Positions 47,291-58,970 of a stretch of DNA of 64,000 nucleotides are shown in pieces. The stretch's first letter is position 1, and each line of letters opens with the position of its first letter. This stretch comes from Impatiens glandulifera (taxonomy: Eukaryota > Streptophyta > Magnoliopsida > Ericales > Balsaminaceae), in the NCBI RefSeq assembly GCF_907164915.1, contig NC_061867.1:24528308-24592307 (forward strand). Direction: 5' to 3'. The translations under genes and the position numbers were made by a program. Under the pieces are notes generated by a model. That model worked only from the letters and a program-made list of their open reading frames with translations. It was not told the origin of the DNA and did no database searches.

Positions 47291-47700
47291 CTGCAATATT
47301 GAATCTAGCTAAATGATTGAAGAAGCGCCAAAAGTTTATCTTGTCCCTTCAGCTGTAATCAATTACGGCAGTTTCTGTATACTTTAGCCAAAATTGTAGA
47401 TAAATATAATATATATATATATATATATTCCTTCCTATTTATTGATTCGTTATTTTATAATTGACATAATGAAATCTGAATTAAAATATATATAACAATT
47501 ATTTTTTATAATTCGATGAACTACATTTCATTACAACATTTCATAAACAATTCTACATTATAACAATATTCATTTGCATCTCCATTATAACAATATTCAT
47601 CTGCATCTCCATTATAATAATATTCATATGCATCTCCATTGAAGCGACCACAGCGGATCTCTCACGCATAACTGTGGTATCACACCTGTTGAGATATCTC
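47291..47700. other. AT-rich spacer with short repeats
   Basis: Contains a (TA)n run at 47408-47428 and about three copies of a 24-30 bp CATTATAACAATATTCATCTGC repeat at 47550-47640, written here as CATTATAACAATATTCAT plus CTGC-type ends. No gene. Confidence 0.5.
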
Positions 47701-47973
47701 TTAATATGTTTTCCATCCTAAAGAATCTCCTAGAGTTGGCCCTTCCCACCAGCGGTGGACACGTATGATCTTCATTTGGTCGGTAGTATCTACTTCAGGT
47801 ATGAAGATTTTGTAGTAACTGAAGATGATTTTCACCACAACTGGACTCTCTTCATCTTCATTGAAGACGTATTCCACCACAGAGAATCCCCCAAAGGGTA
47901 AATCCGAAAAAAATATCTTAAACAAACACACACTCACAACAATTCTCATGCTCACGACTTTCATTTGGACCAA
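47701..47973 (-). CDS. Small unknown ORF
   Basis: 90 codons from an ATG at 47973. The first 20 residues are hydrophobic; then FSVVEYVFNEDEESPVVVK, a DTTDQMKIIRVHRWWEGP stretch and an end GDSLGWKTY. The mix of aromatic and charged residues is more protein-like than random AT-rich DNA, and the DNA is less AT-rich than its surroundings. An exon of a larger minus-strand gene is possible. I do not recognise the family. Confidence 0.3.
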   Translation of the reverse strand: MVQMKVVSMRIVVSVCLFKIFFSDLPFGGFSVVEYVFNEDEESPVVVKIIFSYYKIFIPEVDTTDQMKIIRVHRWWEGPTLGDSLGWKTY

Positions 47974-48540
47974 GAGATGGTTTATGTAATCCTATAAATA
48001 GAAAAGTTTTTTTTAACGAATCAATCAGATGCATTCAGAAAAAGTAAATTTTCCATGATCAAATATCAAATCGGACGAGTCTGCAGTCCTTATGACACAT
48101 CATTCATAATTTAAATTTTATTAATGAAAAAGTAAAAACAATAGCATTGACTCTTAGGTGTTGTTTGATCTTTGTGTGTTTTGTATAAAATTATATTAAA
48201 TGAAAAAAATATTTCTATATAAATAAAATTATATTCATTATAAATAAGTTTAAAATTATATTAAATTAAAAAATTATTTCTATATATATTTAATTATATT
48301 AAATATAAATAAGTTTAAAATTATATTAAATTAAAAAATTATTTCTAAATAAAGAAAATTATAGTAAATATATATAAGTTCAAAATGATATGAAACATAA
48401 AATTATTTCTATTACAAACAAACGCATTAAATTGAATTGAAGCGCCAAAACGTCAATCCAATCAAATGTCAATCATGTAACATGTATACGGCAAGACATT
48501 TCAACTGCTACCATATAATCAAATGTCAATCCTTAATATT
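47974..48540. other. AT-rich spacer
   Basis: Repeated AAATTATTTCTATATA and TTAAAATTATATTAAAT words between 48200 and 48420. No gene or recognised element. Confidence 0.5.
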
Positions 48541-48800
48541 GAATTATATAAAAGATTTTTTGAGCGAAGAATGCTTCACATAATCCAGCGTTAATACGCG
48601 AAGAGTTCTTCGCCTATTCGAGAACATTTTATTTTCAAAATGTTGAATTATATAAAAGATTTCATGAGCGAAGAATGCTTCACATAATCCAGCGTTAATA
48701 CGCGAAGCGTTCTTCGCCTATTCGAGAACCTTTTATTTTCAAAATGTTTAATTATATAAAAGATTTCCTGAGCGAAGAATACTTCACATAATATGAAGTT
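48541..48800. repeat. ~105 bp tandem array with GCGAAG palindromes
   Basis: Two and a half units, beginning near 48541, 48645 and 48749, each with GAGCGAAGAATGCTTCAC and ACGCGAAGNGTTCTTCGCC. It precedes Y just as the 26088 array precedes X, and is followed by TTCATGTAAAACC words also found in the X array. Confidence 0.8.
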
Positions 48801-49013
48801 CATGTAAAACCACAAATTCATGTTTGTAAAAACCTAAACGACCTCATGAAAATCCATTCACTCTGAGCAAGTATTTTGAAAATAGAATATCTGAAGCCCG
48901 ACTCCGGCCGTTATACCCTAAGTTACTCTACTCTTTCACCTAGCGCTGTTGTATTCGTTCGTTCGCCTCCGAAGCGATTTCTCTTCCGGTTTGTATATTC
49001 TGCTGCTGCGAAA

Positions 49014-52000
49014 ATGGTAAGAAGTGTTGAGGGTTTCATGCGTTGGTCTTTTACGTTTGCTTATTTGTATTCGTTTGAATCTAAATGTGACTCTATCATT
49101 TTAGAATCAGGATTCCAATAAGCAAATAGTTCCATATACTGAATCAACGACGGAAGTTAAAACACTTAGGTAATTATACTAATGTTAGAAAATGTACATA
49201 TTTGCTTCATTTCTGATTATGTAGTTCATCGATTGTTTTGTATAAACGTATTGCACGCATGTTAATGTAGGGTTAAACAAAAGAAAAGAAAACCCGAGGC
49301 ATCAGGTACGCCCTCGACACCATTGGATATACTGGCCACAACTGCTAATGAAGCACTTATTGAGAATCAGGTTAAGAAAAAAAGAAGAAAGACTCGTGAC
49401 CTTGATGTTGATTTTAAGAGCAGAACCTCTCCATCGGGCCTTCACTACCTAGTTAACAGGTTATCCAAAGAACAAAAGGATATTGTGAGGGACATAGGAT
49501 TTGGTTCACTTCTTTCACTTGGCATATCAAAATGCCCACTTGAATTCTCACGGTGCATTGTGAGTCTCTTCAATCCCAGAAGGAGGAGCATCGTCCTACA
49601 TAGTGGAGAGGTGATTCAGATTGATGAAGAGGATGTTCAATGTGTATTGAACATCCTTAGAGGGGAATTAGAAATCGTAGAGTGTTTAGGAATTCGCACG
49701 GACGACCAAGAGTACAAAGACAATCTTAGGGAGTGGAGAAGGAGATGGGGATTCGAGAACAGTGGAGGTCCGTCGACTTACACAATTCCGGACAAAATTC
49801 TACATAATACAGCCGGAGACAGTAACTTCAAGATGGACTTTGTTGTGTTTGTTGTATCTAGTTTTTTGTGGACATCGCAAAATCCACAGTGCAGGTACAC
49901 CCAAACTACCTAGCTGTAATTCTGTAATTTCATTTCGAACTTCTTGTAAAATCAGTTGGTCTTGGTTTGAAGCCCACTTCATTGTCATGTTAAATGATTT
50001 GATGCACTCTTTTTTTATATACAGATTCAAAATACTGAAATCCCTACATGATGTATCTAAAATTAAAGACTACAACTGGTGCAAGTTTACTTTAGACGAA
50101 CTTGTTAAAAGTGTTTATAAGTGGAAAAAAAAAGACATCATATTTCCATGGACCACTAACATTTCTTTTGGTGAGTGGAGAAATTTATTTGTTGTAGGTT
50201 CAAGCTTCATAATTTTTCATTTAGTTTAACGTAATATATATTTGTTTATGTTAATGTATCAGTTGTGCTACTTGGACCGGGTCGTTGATTTCAAGATAAA
50301 CAGTTAGATCTCAAGGACTTTCCCTATTTTGGGATGCTAGGACGAGCAGAAAATGTACAACAGGGTTAATTATGAGGCGGCCCGGGGGGGTTTGGACATG
50401 GTAGGGTAGTTGCTCGCATAGCCATTCTAAATGAGAAGCCACCGATTCAACAAAATGTGGAGCCACCACTAGCACAAGCTGGGGATGACAGTACATCCAA
50501 TCTTACTGATCAGTCACCGATTCAACAAAATCTTGCATCATGTTTGAGGAAGGTTGCGGGCGCTTCAGAAGAATTGGCACAAGGGGCTAAATATCTAAAT
50601 GAGATGCACCAAATTAACGCAATTGAACTTGTACAATCTGCTTTTGAGCCATTTGCCACTGTACTAAACTCTCATTCAATCCTGAGGGAAGGCTTACAAT
50701 GGAGATTGGACAAGACAAAACATCAGCAACCAAGAGAAGAAGACCATTCTCCCAAAACAGAAGCCAATAAGAACACCATTACTCCCAAAACCGCCATCAC
50801 TACAACAACCCAAACCAACAAGAACATCATTCCTCCAAATACTCAAGCCAACACCAAAACCATCACTCCAAAAACCCAAGACAACTAGAACATCATTTCT
50901 CCAAAAATCCAAGCCAACACCAAAACCATTAATCTAACAACCCAAGTCAACAAAACCACCATTACTCCCAAAACCGAATCAATACGAACATTATTCCTCC
51001 AACAACCCAAGCCAACGAGAACATCATTCCTCCAAAAACCCAAGCCAACACCAAAACCATCACTCCAACAACCCAAGCCAACGAGAACATCATTCCTCCA
51101 CAAACCCAAGCCAACACCAAAACCATCACTCCAACAACCCGAGCCAACAAAATCACCATTACTCCCAAAACCCAAGCCAACACCAAAACCATCACTCCAA
51201 CAACCCAAGCCAACAAAATCACCATTACTCCCAAAACTGAATCCAACACGAACATCATTCCTCCAACAACCCAAGCCAACAACAAAAACAATACTCCCAC
51301 AATAGAATCCAACCAGAACACCATTACTCCAACAACAGTAGCCAACCAGATCACCTTTACTACCACAAACCAAGAATACAAGAACACCATTATCTCTAAA
51401 ATCCAAGACTTGCCTCCTACCAAAATTATTCAACAAACAGAAGCTGGACCATCGAATGCCTTAAATGTCTATAGAAAAGTCTCCAAAAATTTGAAAACCG
51501 ATTGGTTAACCAAGGTTATCAACACCGAAACCAACAACAACTCTCCTTCATTGTCGATAGAAAAATTGAAGAAGAATGCATCTCTAGTCTACCACCGCCA
51601 CTTAAACCTGCATTGTCTCGTCCACCAAATAATAATGGAAGAATGAAGTAATGACTTGAAGGATTGGAATTGCTCCTAATATTGAATACCCCATATTATA
51701 ATAAAATGTTTAGGGATGTCAAAGAAATATTAAACATTCAGAAGATATTTGTGGGTTTCATATTTGCTACAGACTTGAAAAAAGGTAATGTTTCCTCGAC
51801 ATTCTTACTTAATCTTAAAAAATGTACTTTGTACCTCATTCTGAAACATGTTTTTCTGGTTTTATGCAGTGATATGTTATTTTTTACTGATAAACTAAGT
51901 CTTCACCTGACGCGCAGGGACATGCTTACAATGGATGATCAAACCTGGGTAGACAGTATGATTATAGATATTTGGTCATATATGTTGAACGACATTTGTA

Positions 52001-52070
52001 GGAGAAATTTAAAACGTGCGCACAATAAGATTTTCTTCACAGCCGCGCTCACCATAAGTTGTACTAACAC
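49014..52070 (+). pseudogene. Y gene: second Ulp1-type transposon gene, truncated by copia-3
   Basis: Probable exons: 49014-49016 (ATG then GTAAG donor), 49106-49171, 49269-49893, 50026-50171, about 50263-50400, about 50400-51650, 51660-51785 and 51919-52070. The N-terminal block SPSGLHYLVNRLSKEQKD, IGFGSLLSLGISKCPLEFSR, VIQIDEEDVQCVLN and NFKMDFVVFVVSSFL matches X in order and spacing. The linker is a long Thr/Pro/Asn repeat region. The last exon, TWVDSMIIDIWSYMLNDICR ending FFTAAL, is the start of the Ulp1 catalytic domain; copia-3 inserts right after it, so the catalytic residues lie beyond the insertion and outside the window. Internal stops near 50306 and in 50887 onward mean it is probably dead. 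Confidence 0.72.
50750..51400 (+). repeat. Coding minisatellite in the Y linker
   Basis: Units of about 30 and 60 bp, e.g. AACAACCCAAGCCAACA and CCAAAACCATCACTCC. In one frame they give TQANTKTITPTTQAN peptides and in another QQPKPTKSPLLPKPKPTP. Copy-to-copy indels switch the frame (stop at 50886-50888), so a single long product is doubtful. The antisense frame is also open for long stretches (50885-51436) because of the repeat. Confidence 0.8.
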
Positions 52071-53992
52071 TGTTGGGTCAAATTATTTTGACTGTGTGTT
52101 GAAATAATTTAATCATTAAGATTTTGATGATGAAATGACTTGTAAGTTTTGATGCATGTGTATTGAAACATTATATTATAAGACTTGGTTCTAATGAGGA
52201 TCATTAGACCGATTTCGGCAATTAGATGCATAGAATTAGATGTACAGTCTAACTCATCGGAGTTAGACGTGTAGTCTAATGAATGCATAAAATTAGACGT
52301 ACAGTTTAACTCATCGGAGTTAGACGTGTAGTCTAATGAATGTATAGAATTAGACGTACAGTCTAACTCATTAGAGTAGACGTGTAGTCTAATATACACG
52401 GAATTAGACGTAAGTCTAATGTATTCGAAATTAGACGTACAATCTAACTCAACGGAGTTAGACGTGTAGTCTAATAGACTTGTAATTAGACGGATGGTCT
52501 AATAGATATTCGGAACTAGACGTACAATCTAACTCATCAGAGTTAGACGTGTAGTCTAATATATTTGCAATTAGATGGATGGTCTAATATATGCAGAATT
52601 AGACGTGTAGTCTAACTTAGTGGAGTTAGACGTGCAGTCTAATAGAAAGTGAAAGTTAGACGTGAGTCTAACTCCTTCAGACAAGTCTGAGGTAGAACCG
52701 GAATTAGACGTGCAGTCTAATGGTTGTTGGATAATTAGACGCGTAGTCTAATTAGTGAAAGTTAGACGTGATCTAACTCCTTCAAACAAGTCTAAGGTAG
52801 AACCGGAATTAGACGTGCAGTCTAACTCAGTGGAGTTAGACGTGCAGTCTAATGGTTATTAGATAATTAGACGCGTAGTCTAATTAGTGAAAGTTAGACG
52901 TGAGTCTAACTCCTTCAGACAAGTCTGAGATAGAACCGGAATTAGACGTGCAGTCTAACTCAGTGGAGTTAGACGTGCAGTTTAATTGTTATTGTAATTA
53001 GATGTGAGTCTAATTCTATTAGACCAAGCGGTCTAATAGACGTTACTATTAGAAGGAGATGTTTAATTTCACTAGACTGGTTTTACAAATCCGTCTAACT
53101 GAAATACATTTAATGCTCAGTTTAAGTAGTATGCTTGAAGCTAGCATTTCACCTACCCACGTGCTATAGATGTACCCTACTCCTGTTCTACTTTCTAGTG
53201 AAGATTAGTACAACAGCTATATGCAACCAACCAAGGAATGCCACGTAAGATAATTTTCCTCACATTACTTGTTTTGCAGGTACATCCCTGATGGAATATT
53301 CGGCGCACTACCAGTGATGTACGGCCACGATCCTTGTGCTTAGAACCTGTTGTGTACAATGGAGGCTTTCCAATGGAAGAGTGCCACGTATCATTCTAAA
53401 AGATTCGACAGTTAGTTCCTGCTCAGTATTTAACAAATCTAAAGGACAATGGACAATCTTCCTCACGAAAAAGCATCATACAACGAACAAGCAATCTGAT
53501 TTTGTAGAGAGAGAAACTACTCAATCATCATGCTTACAGAATTCATACTGTGAAGCTGCTTTCTGATTATACTGTGTGAATCAAGAGAGAGCTAGAATCA
53601 AAACACCTTTAGCTGAGTGATATTCTTCATCTTGTAATTGAACAGAAAGTGTTTTGTTCAATAGTGAGCTAAGTGTGTGTAAACTGTATTTGATTCGAAT
53701 CATATTATAGTGAATCCTTCCGGTGGTTGGAAGAAGGGGTGGCGTAGGAGAGTTTCTCCGAACATCCATAAATAAACTGATGTGTTTCTCATTTCTGTCA
53801 TTTTTTCATATTTCATCTTGTGCTTCAAACCCAAGTAAACAATTCCGCCATGAATATTTTTCAAGTGTTTACAGGAATTTGTGTAGAATAGAAAGCGAAT
53901 TAAATCCCTAACAGGATTTCTTTCAAACTGTTTTTCATAATCCTTCATCCTTAGCCAGACCCCTGTCTCTATCGATAAAGCCGATCCTATCA
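52071..53992 (+). repeat. Copia-3 5' LTR (1.92 kb)
   Basis: TG...CA ends (TGTTGGG at 52071, ATCCTATCA at 53992), immediately followed by the PBS. Unusually, almost half of it is the minisatellite at 52195-53010. Confidence 0.8.
52195..53010. repeat. Minisatellite of TTAGACGTG/CAGTCTAA units in the copia-3 LTR
   Basis: About 30 copies of a short core AGTTAGACGTGTAGTCTAA or its variant ATTAGACGTACAGTCTAA, many of them imperfect palindromes (TTAGAC...GTCTAA). They are organised in higher-order pairs of about 50 bp at the left and a longer unit of 100-130 bp at the right (GAACCGGAATTAGACGTG...CTCCTTCAGACAAGTCT). Small ORFs here are by-products of the repeat. Confidence 0.9.
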
Positions 53993-53994
53993 AT

Positions 53995-54006
53995 TGGTAT
54001 CAGAAC
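53995..54006 (+). other. Primer binding site of copia-3
   Basis: TGGTATCAGAAC two bases after the LTR, matching initiator tRNA-Met priming. Confidence 0.8.
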
Positions 54007-54041
54007 CTTGTTTCTATCCTCAAGCATCAAGAACCTGAAGC

Positions 54042-55814
54042 ATGTCTATCATCAATGAAATCCCTATTCTGTCAATGGACAACTGTGAGTATTGGATGAT
54101 GAGGATGCAAGCTCACTTGGCTTCTCTTGACTGTGATATGTGGAGCGTCATTACTAATGACTCCAAAAAGATTTCGAAGCCAAGAAGTGAGTGGACTACT
54201 GAAGACAAGATGACTAACAACCTGGATAATGTTGCAAGAAACATTCTGTACCAATCGATCAACATGAACGTATTATATGAAATAAAGTTATGTTCCTCTG
54301 CTAAAGAGATATGGGACAAACTTAATCAGATCTATGGTACAAATACTCAAGCTAAGAAGAATCAGAAAGCATTCATATGTAGTGAGAGAACAAATCCAGA
54401 TGGGCTGACAGTAATATAGAGGAGTCTCCTGCTGAAAAATAAAACGAAACTGTAACTTGTCTGATGGCAGATGACCAATCTAAGGTAAATGATATCTCTG
54501 CACCAGAATTTACAAACGAGGAGTTAGCTGATGCACTCAATGAAATGGTTGTTGAGTACAAGAAGTTAACTAACTCTTTTTATGAAATGAAAGTCAAATA
54601 TGAATCAATTGTTATTTCCTCCAACAAAGAATCTGAATCAAACGTTTTTGATAAAAACTTAACAGAGATCTCATCTGAGAAAGAGATGCTCAAGGAACAG
54701 ATTCAGACTCTCTTATCTGAAAATAAGAGATTAAACTATGTAGTCAGTGCATGGACAAGGTTTGGAGATGCTGTCAAATATCAGATCAGCATGTTGAAAC
54801 CTGCTGGATCTAGATCCGGTTTGGGATTTGATAGCAATGACCCTAACCTGTCATGCAAAAAGTCCAACTCATCTGACAAACTTAAGCCAATAAGCTTTGT
54901 CAAAGGGAGTATAACTAACATTGAATCTGATCCTATTCATGAAGAAGTTGCTTTCAAAAATGAACTAGTTTATGTTCCACCAACTGTTAGTTGGCTTAAT
55001 AATAAGTTAGAAGCAGCTAATAAGTCTGGAAACTTAAAACCCGACTCTAAGTCAATGAGTTTTAAAAGAAAATCTTCTTCAAAAGCTAAAGAATCAGTGG
55101 CTAGCAGAAAGTCGTCTGCTAAGTCAAAAACATACGCATTAATCACGGTACAAAATGGGAAATGCATCAGAATAACTCAAATATGGATTCCTAAGGGACT
55201 GATTGACCGCGGACCCAATTGAAAGTGGGTACCAAAAGATTGTAAATATCTATTTATGTAGGTACAAATAAACGAAGGACTGGAGGAATTTTTATGGTAT
55301 CTTGATAGCGGATGTTCCAGGCATATGACAGGAAACAGACGGCTTCTCACTGATATATCAGATTGCTCTGGACCGAAGATCACATTTGGTGACAACAAGA
55401 AGGGTAAGACCATGGGTAAGGGTAAGATTATCCATGGTAACTTAACTATTAATGATGTGCTGCTTGTTGACAATTTGTGCTATAATTTAATTAGCATTAG
55501 TCAATTATGTGATAATGGTTTGTCAGTAGATTTTCAAACTCATGCATGTCTAGTTAAAGACCAAGATGGAAACATTTTATTGATTGGAAGTAGAGTATGA
55601 AACTCATATAAAATGAATTGTCAAAAAGAGTCTTCTAATCCTATATGCATGATTGCCAAGAATGACTATAAATAGTTATTGGTTTTCCCAAACTTCAGTT
55701 TTCAAAGGACAAGATATGCACTGCTTGCCAGTTAGGCAAACAAGGCAGATCGTCGTTCAAAAGCAAAGGGAAATCACAATCCAGCTGTATCCTAGAACTT
55801 TTACATATGGATCT
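54042..55814 (+). pseudogene. Copia-3 gag-pol, internally deleted and truncated
   Basis: Starts MSIINEIPILSMDNCEYWMM (54042), a gag N-terminus (AKEIWDKLNQIYGTNTQ), then a TAG at 54417. Gag resumes at 54464 with FTNEELADALNEMVVEYKKL, so the middle of gag including the CCHC zinc knuckle is missing. It runs to GLIDRGPN and a TGA (55220). Protease follows (YLDSGCSRHMTGN, VLLVDNLCYNLISISQLCDN), a stop at 55598, a deletion in the GAG-pre-integrase part, then ICTACQLGKQ and the LLHMDL start of integrase. Related to but distinct from copia-1/2 in sequence. Confidence 0.8.
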
Positions 55815-57059
55815 TGATAGAAAAATTAAGTAGATTAATTTTGGAACCGGCCAGACGAACTAAACAGAAGTTAATCTTCATGTGCAGGTACTTCTAAAAC
55901 CGTATGAACAGGTTGGCGTTGTAAAACCGGCTGATACTACAATTCAAAGAAACCAGTTTCAAGTGATCAAGTTAAAGATCAGAGGAATCGGTTTTCACCT
56001 TCTCAAGCAACCGGTTAGCCAAGACAGAAACTTTTACTCCAACCGGATGATACTGCACAAGACACAAAAATCGGATGGTTCAGAACAAAAGTCAGAAGAT
56101 TCAAAATTCAAGAGTGACGTACCATGACGGAAGAAACGTGTCTTGAAAGAATAAAAGAAGATCAGATCCGATCAGAAGCATGCGAGGAAAGCAATGATGC
56201 CTTATTGATCCGATGCTGACAAACGATAGTGGATGTTCAACACGTGTCTATCTAAAAACCGGCTATGTCATCCTTTGCTCAGAGTCATCTGCATGAATGC
56301 CAGGTGTTGAGGAAAATGAAGCGTGCAAGCAACCTTTCCTGCAACAGGCGTGATGACGATCGACCAATCCGCAAGAGAGAGAAGAAAGTAACCGTTGGCT
56401 ACTTTCAGCTATAAAAGGAAGTCGAAACGTCCTCATTCAATGCATCATCAGTTCTGAAAGTTGTACATTACGAATTACGAAAAGCATTAAATTCTAGAGA
56501 GATAAAGTCCTGTATTCCAAAACCGGTGTGTCTAAAACCGGAAGCTTCTTGTATTGTTGTGTTGAGTTGTTGTATTACATCAAAGTGTGAGTTTGGTGTA
56601 ACCGGCGAGTAGCGAAGTTGGGCTCGACCGGAAGTGTTGTTGTAACTATAAAGAGTTAGTGGAGATCCTTCTCATAACCTGAGAAGAAGGGGTGACGTAG
56701 GAGGGTTTGCTCCGAACATCCATAAACAAATCTCGTGTCTCGTGTTCTTTCCCTTGCTTTCATTTCTTGTTTACTTAACCTTAACCTCAAAACCAATCAT
56801 ACTCCTAAAACCGGTCACTCATATCCATAAAACCTACTCCTTCTAAAACATCATCTAAAAGTCGCATTCGTTGCTTCAACCTGAAACAGACATTTCCGCC
56901 CTTGAACCCGGTTCAAGAGTCTGTGACAGATTGTGCAGTGCTGAGAACGGTTATAGTCTTTAACCGGACTATCACCAAAGAGTGTTGTGTGTTGTAAGAG
57001 GCCACCCTTCCTGAAACCGGAAACACCCCGGTCCTCCAAGGGCGTCCCCGATCCTAACA
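55815..57059 (+). repeat. Copia-2 5' LTR
   Basis: 1245 bp, starts TGATAGAAAAATTAAG (copia-1: TGTTAGTAAAATTAAG) and ends GGGCGTCCCCGATCCTAACA, matching the copia-1 LTR in reverse. The middle part (56150-56400) diverges more. Rich in ACCGG words. Confidence 0.88.
56409..56418 (+). promoter_or_regulatory. TATA box in copia-2 LTR
   Basis: CTATAAAAGG followed by AAGTCGAAACG, the same place as in the two copia-1 LTRs; transcription would start about 30 bp downstream. Confidence 0.65.
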
Positions 57060-57061
57060 AG

Positions 57062-57072
57062 TGGTATCAGAG
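57062..57072 (+). other. Primer binding site of copia-2 (tRNA-Met)
   Basis: TGGTATCAGAG two bases after the LTR end. Confidence 0.87.
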
Positions 57073-57104
57073 CGAGGTTCTTAGCACTCAAGCAACCGAA
57101 GAAG

Positions 57105-58970
57105 ATGGGAAGCATGACCCACAGCGACAAGCCGCCAATGCTAAACAGCGAAGCGTTTAGTAGTTGGAAGAAACAGATGTATCTACATCTGATTACGTTA
57201 GATGATGAGATGAGCCGAGTCTTGAAAGAGGGACCGATCAAGATCAACAAGGAGGAAAGCCTATGGACGAGTGAAGATCGGAGAAGAAGTAACCTGGACA
57301 ACCATTGCATGAGGCACATCTATAAGGCTATAGATAACAACACTTTGAACAAAATATCAGAGTGTGAAAATGCAAAAGAAGCCTGGGAAACGATTATTCA
57401 GATCCACGAGGGAAACGAAAGAACCAAGGAGAACAAAATCTTGGTGGCTACGCAGAAGTATGAAAACATAGGGATGAAACCGGGAGAAAATATGAAGGAA
57501 TTCAGCAACCGGTTCACCAGCGTAGTAAACGAGCTTTAGACACTCGGAAAGAAGTATGACAACCGAGAAGTGATCATCAAAGCCCTAAGATCCTTGCCAA
57601 GCACGTGGGATATCAAGACCATGGTGATGAGGGAGTCAAGCACCCTTGGGCAGATGAAGTTGCATGATGTGTTTGAGGACTTGAAAGCCTACAAATTCGA
57701 GATCAAGTCTCGGATCGAAGATGAAGCATCCACATCAACCGCAACAAGAGCTTTGGTCACATCGGTGGAACCGGCGGCTCAAGTATCAACCGCACCGGCT
57801 CCAGTCAAAAACACCGATCAAATTACCGACGATGTGATGGCGATGCTAGCCTAGAAATTCGGGAAATTCATGAAGAAGAGCCAGCCACCATCTAATAATG
57901 ATTTTAATTATAACTATGTAGATAAATCAAACAAGAGATGTTATAACTGTGATGGTTTTGGACATTTCAGGTCAGAATGTAGAAAACCAAGAAGAGACGA
58001 TAGAAAACCGGAAGGAAACTATCAAGGAAACAATTATCAAGGGAATAACTATCAAGGCAACCGGTATCAGGGAAACAATTATCAAGGAAATAATTATCGG
58101 GGAAACAACAACAATCAACGAAATGACTACCGAAGAAACGATGATCAACATGCTGATGAAGGAAAGGAGATTCAAAAGGCGCTCATTGCATCTGACGGTG
58201 GAAGCGAGTGGGCATACTCAGATAATGAAGATGGTGAAGAGAAAGTAACCTGCTTCATGGCAAACGACGAAGAGATATTTGATTTCTCTTCTGATGAGTT
58301 TACTAAAGAAGATCTAGTTTCTGCACTCAACCAAATGGTTGCTGAGTTCAGAAATATATCTGCGTACATACCAACTCCTGTAGAACCTAAAACCGAACAA
58401 ACAGATTATGTATATGATAAAACATGTGAAATCGAAACGTATGAACCGGATGAACTATTCTCCGATAATGAGAAGACAGTTCAACCGGAAACCGAAACCG
58501 ATGAACGAGCAATGTACGTCACGACTGCGTGGGAGAGATCACGTCAAGCAGTGAAACAAATGTGTAACTATAAAAGACATCCGAAGTGTAGATATGGTAT
58601 AGGCTATGAACCAAATAAACAAAATGAAACAAAACAACCTAACGGGATGAAACTAACGAAAAATAATCTTCCATTTATAAAATTTGTTAAAAGTTCACAA
58701 ACCGAAAATAACCTAAAACCGGAAGAAATGCTTAAATATGTAGGTCCTAACGAATCTGAAAAATGGCTTCATCCTGAGAGAATGAAAGTCAACCGGAAAC
58801 CAAGTAAAAATAATAAAAACCGACATCAAAGAATCCTATCACCACATAAGGCATTCTTGAGCAACAGCCAAGAAGTTAAGCCAAATATTATCAAAACAAT
58901 AACCGGGAAAGTGATCCGACTCATTCAAGTCTGGATCCCAAAGGGACTAATCAACCATGGACCCAACTAA
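57105..58970 (+). pseudogene. gag: Copia-2 gag, one frame with two TAG stops
   Basis: A single frame from MGSMTHSDKPPML to the TAA at 58968, about 620 codons, interrupted only by TAG at 57537 and TAG at 57852. At 57852 copia-1 keeps CAG. Gag domain (AFSSWKKQMYLHLITLDDEM, AWETIIQIHEGNE), zinc knuckle CYNCDGFGHFRSEC at 57940, Asn/Gly-rich NNYQGN tail, acidic SSDEFTKEDLVSALNQM segment, then a basic C-terminus ending WIPKGLINHGPN. Forms the particle in the cytoplasm in related elements. Pol begins in another frame overlapping the last codons. Confidence 0.88.

Larger units (their letters stand above)
52071..55814 (+). mobile_element. Copia-3: Ty1/copia element, interrupted by copia-2
   Basis: Begins TGTTGGGTCAAATT at 52071 inside Y (flank aacac). 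A 1.9 kb LTR ends at 53992, followed by PBS, gag, protease and the first part of integrase; reading stops at 55814 where the copia-2 LTR starts within LLHMDL. The remaining pol and 3' LTR should lie beyond copia-2, outside the window. LTR and leader are unlike copia-1/2. Confidence 0.85.

Noticed and set aside
50885..51436. Two long overlapping minus-strand ORFs rich in Gly/Val/Leu/Trp
   Set aside because: They are the antisense of the coding minisatellite in Y; the open frame follows from the repeat composition.
52195..53010. CRISPR-like regular repeats
   Set aside because: Units are degenerate, palindromic and contiguous with no unique spacers of constant length, and lie inside a plant LTR.
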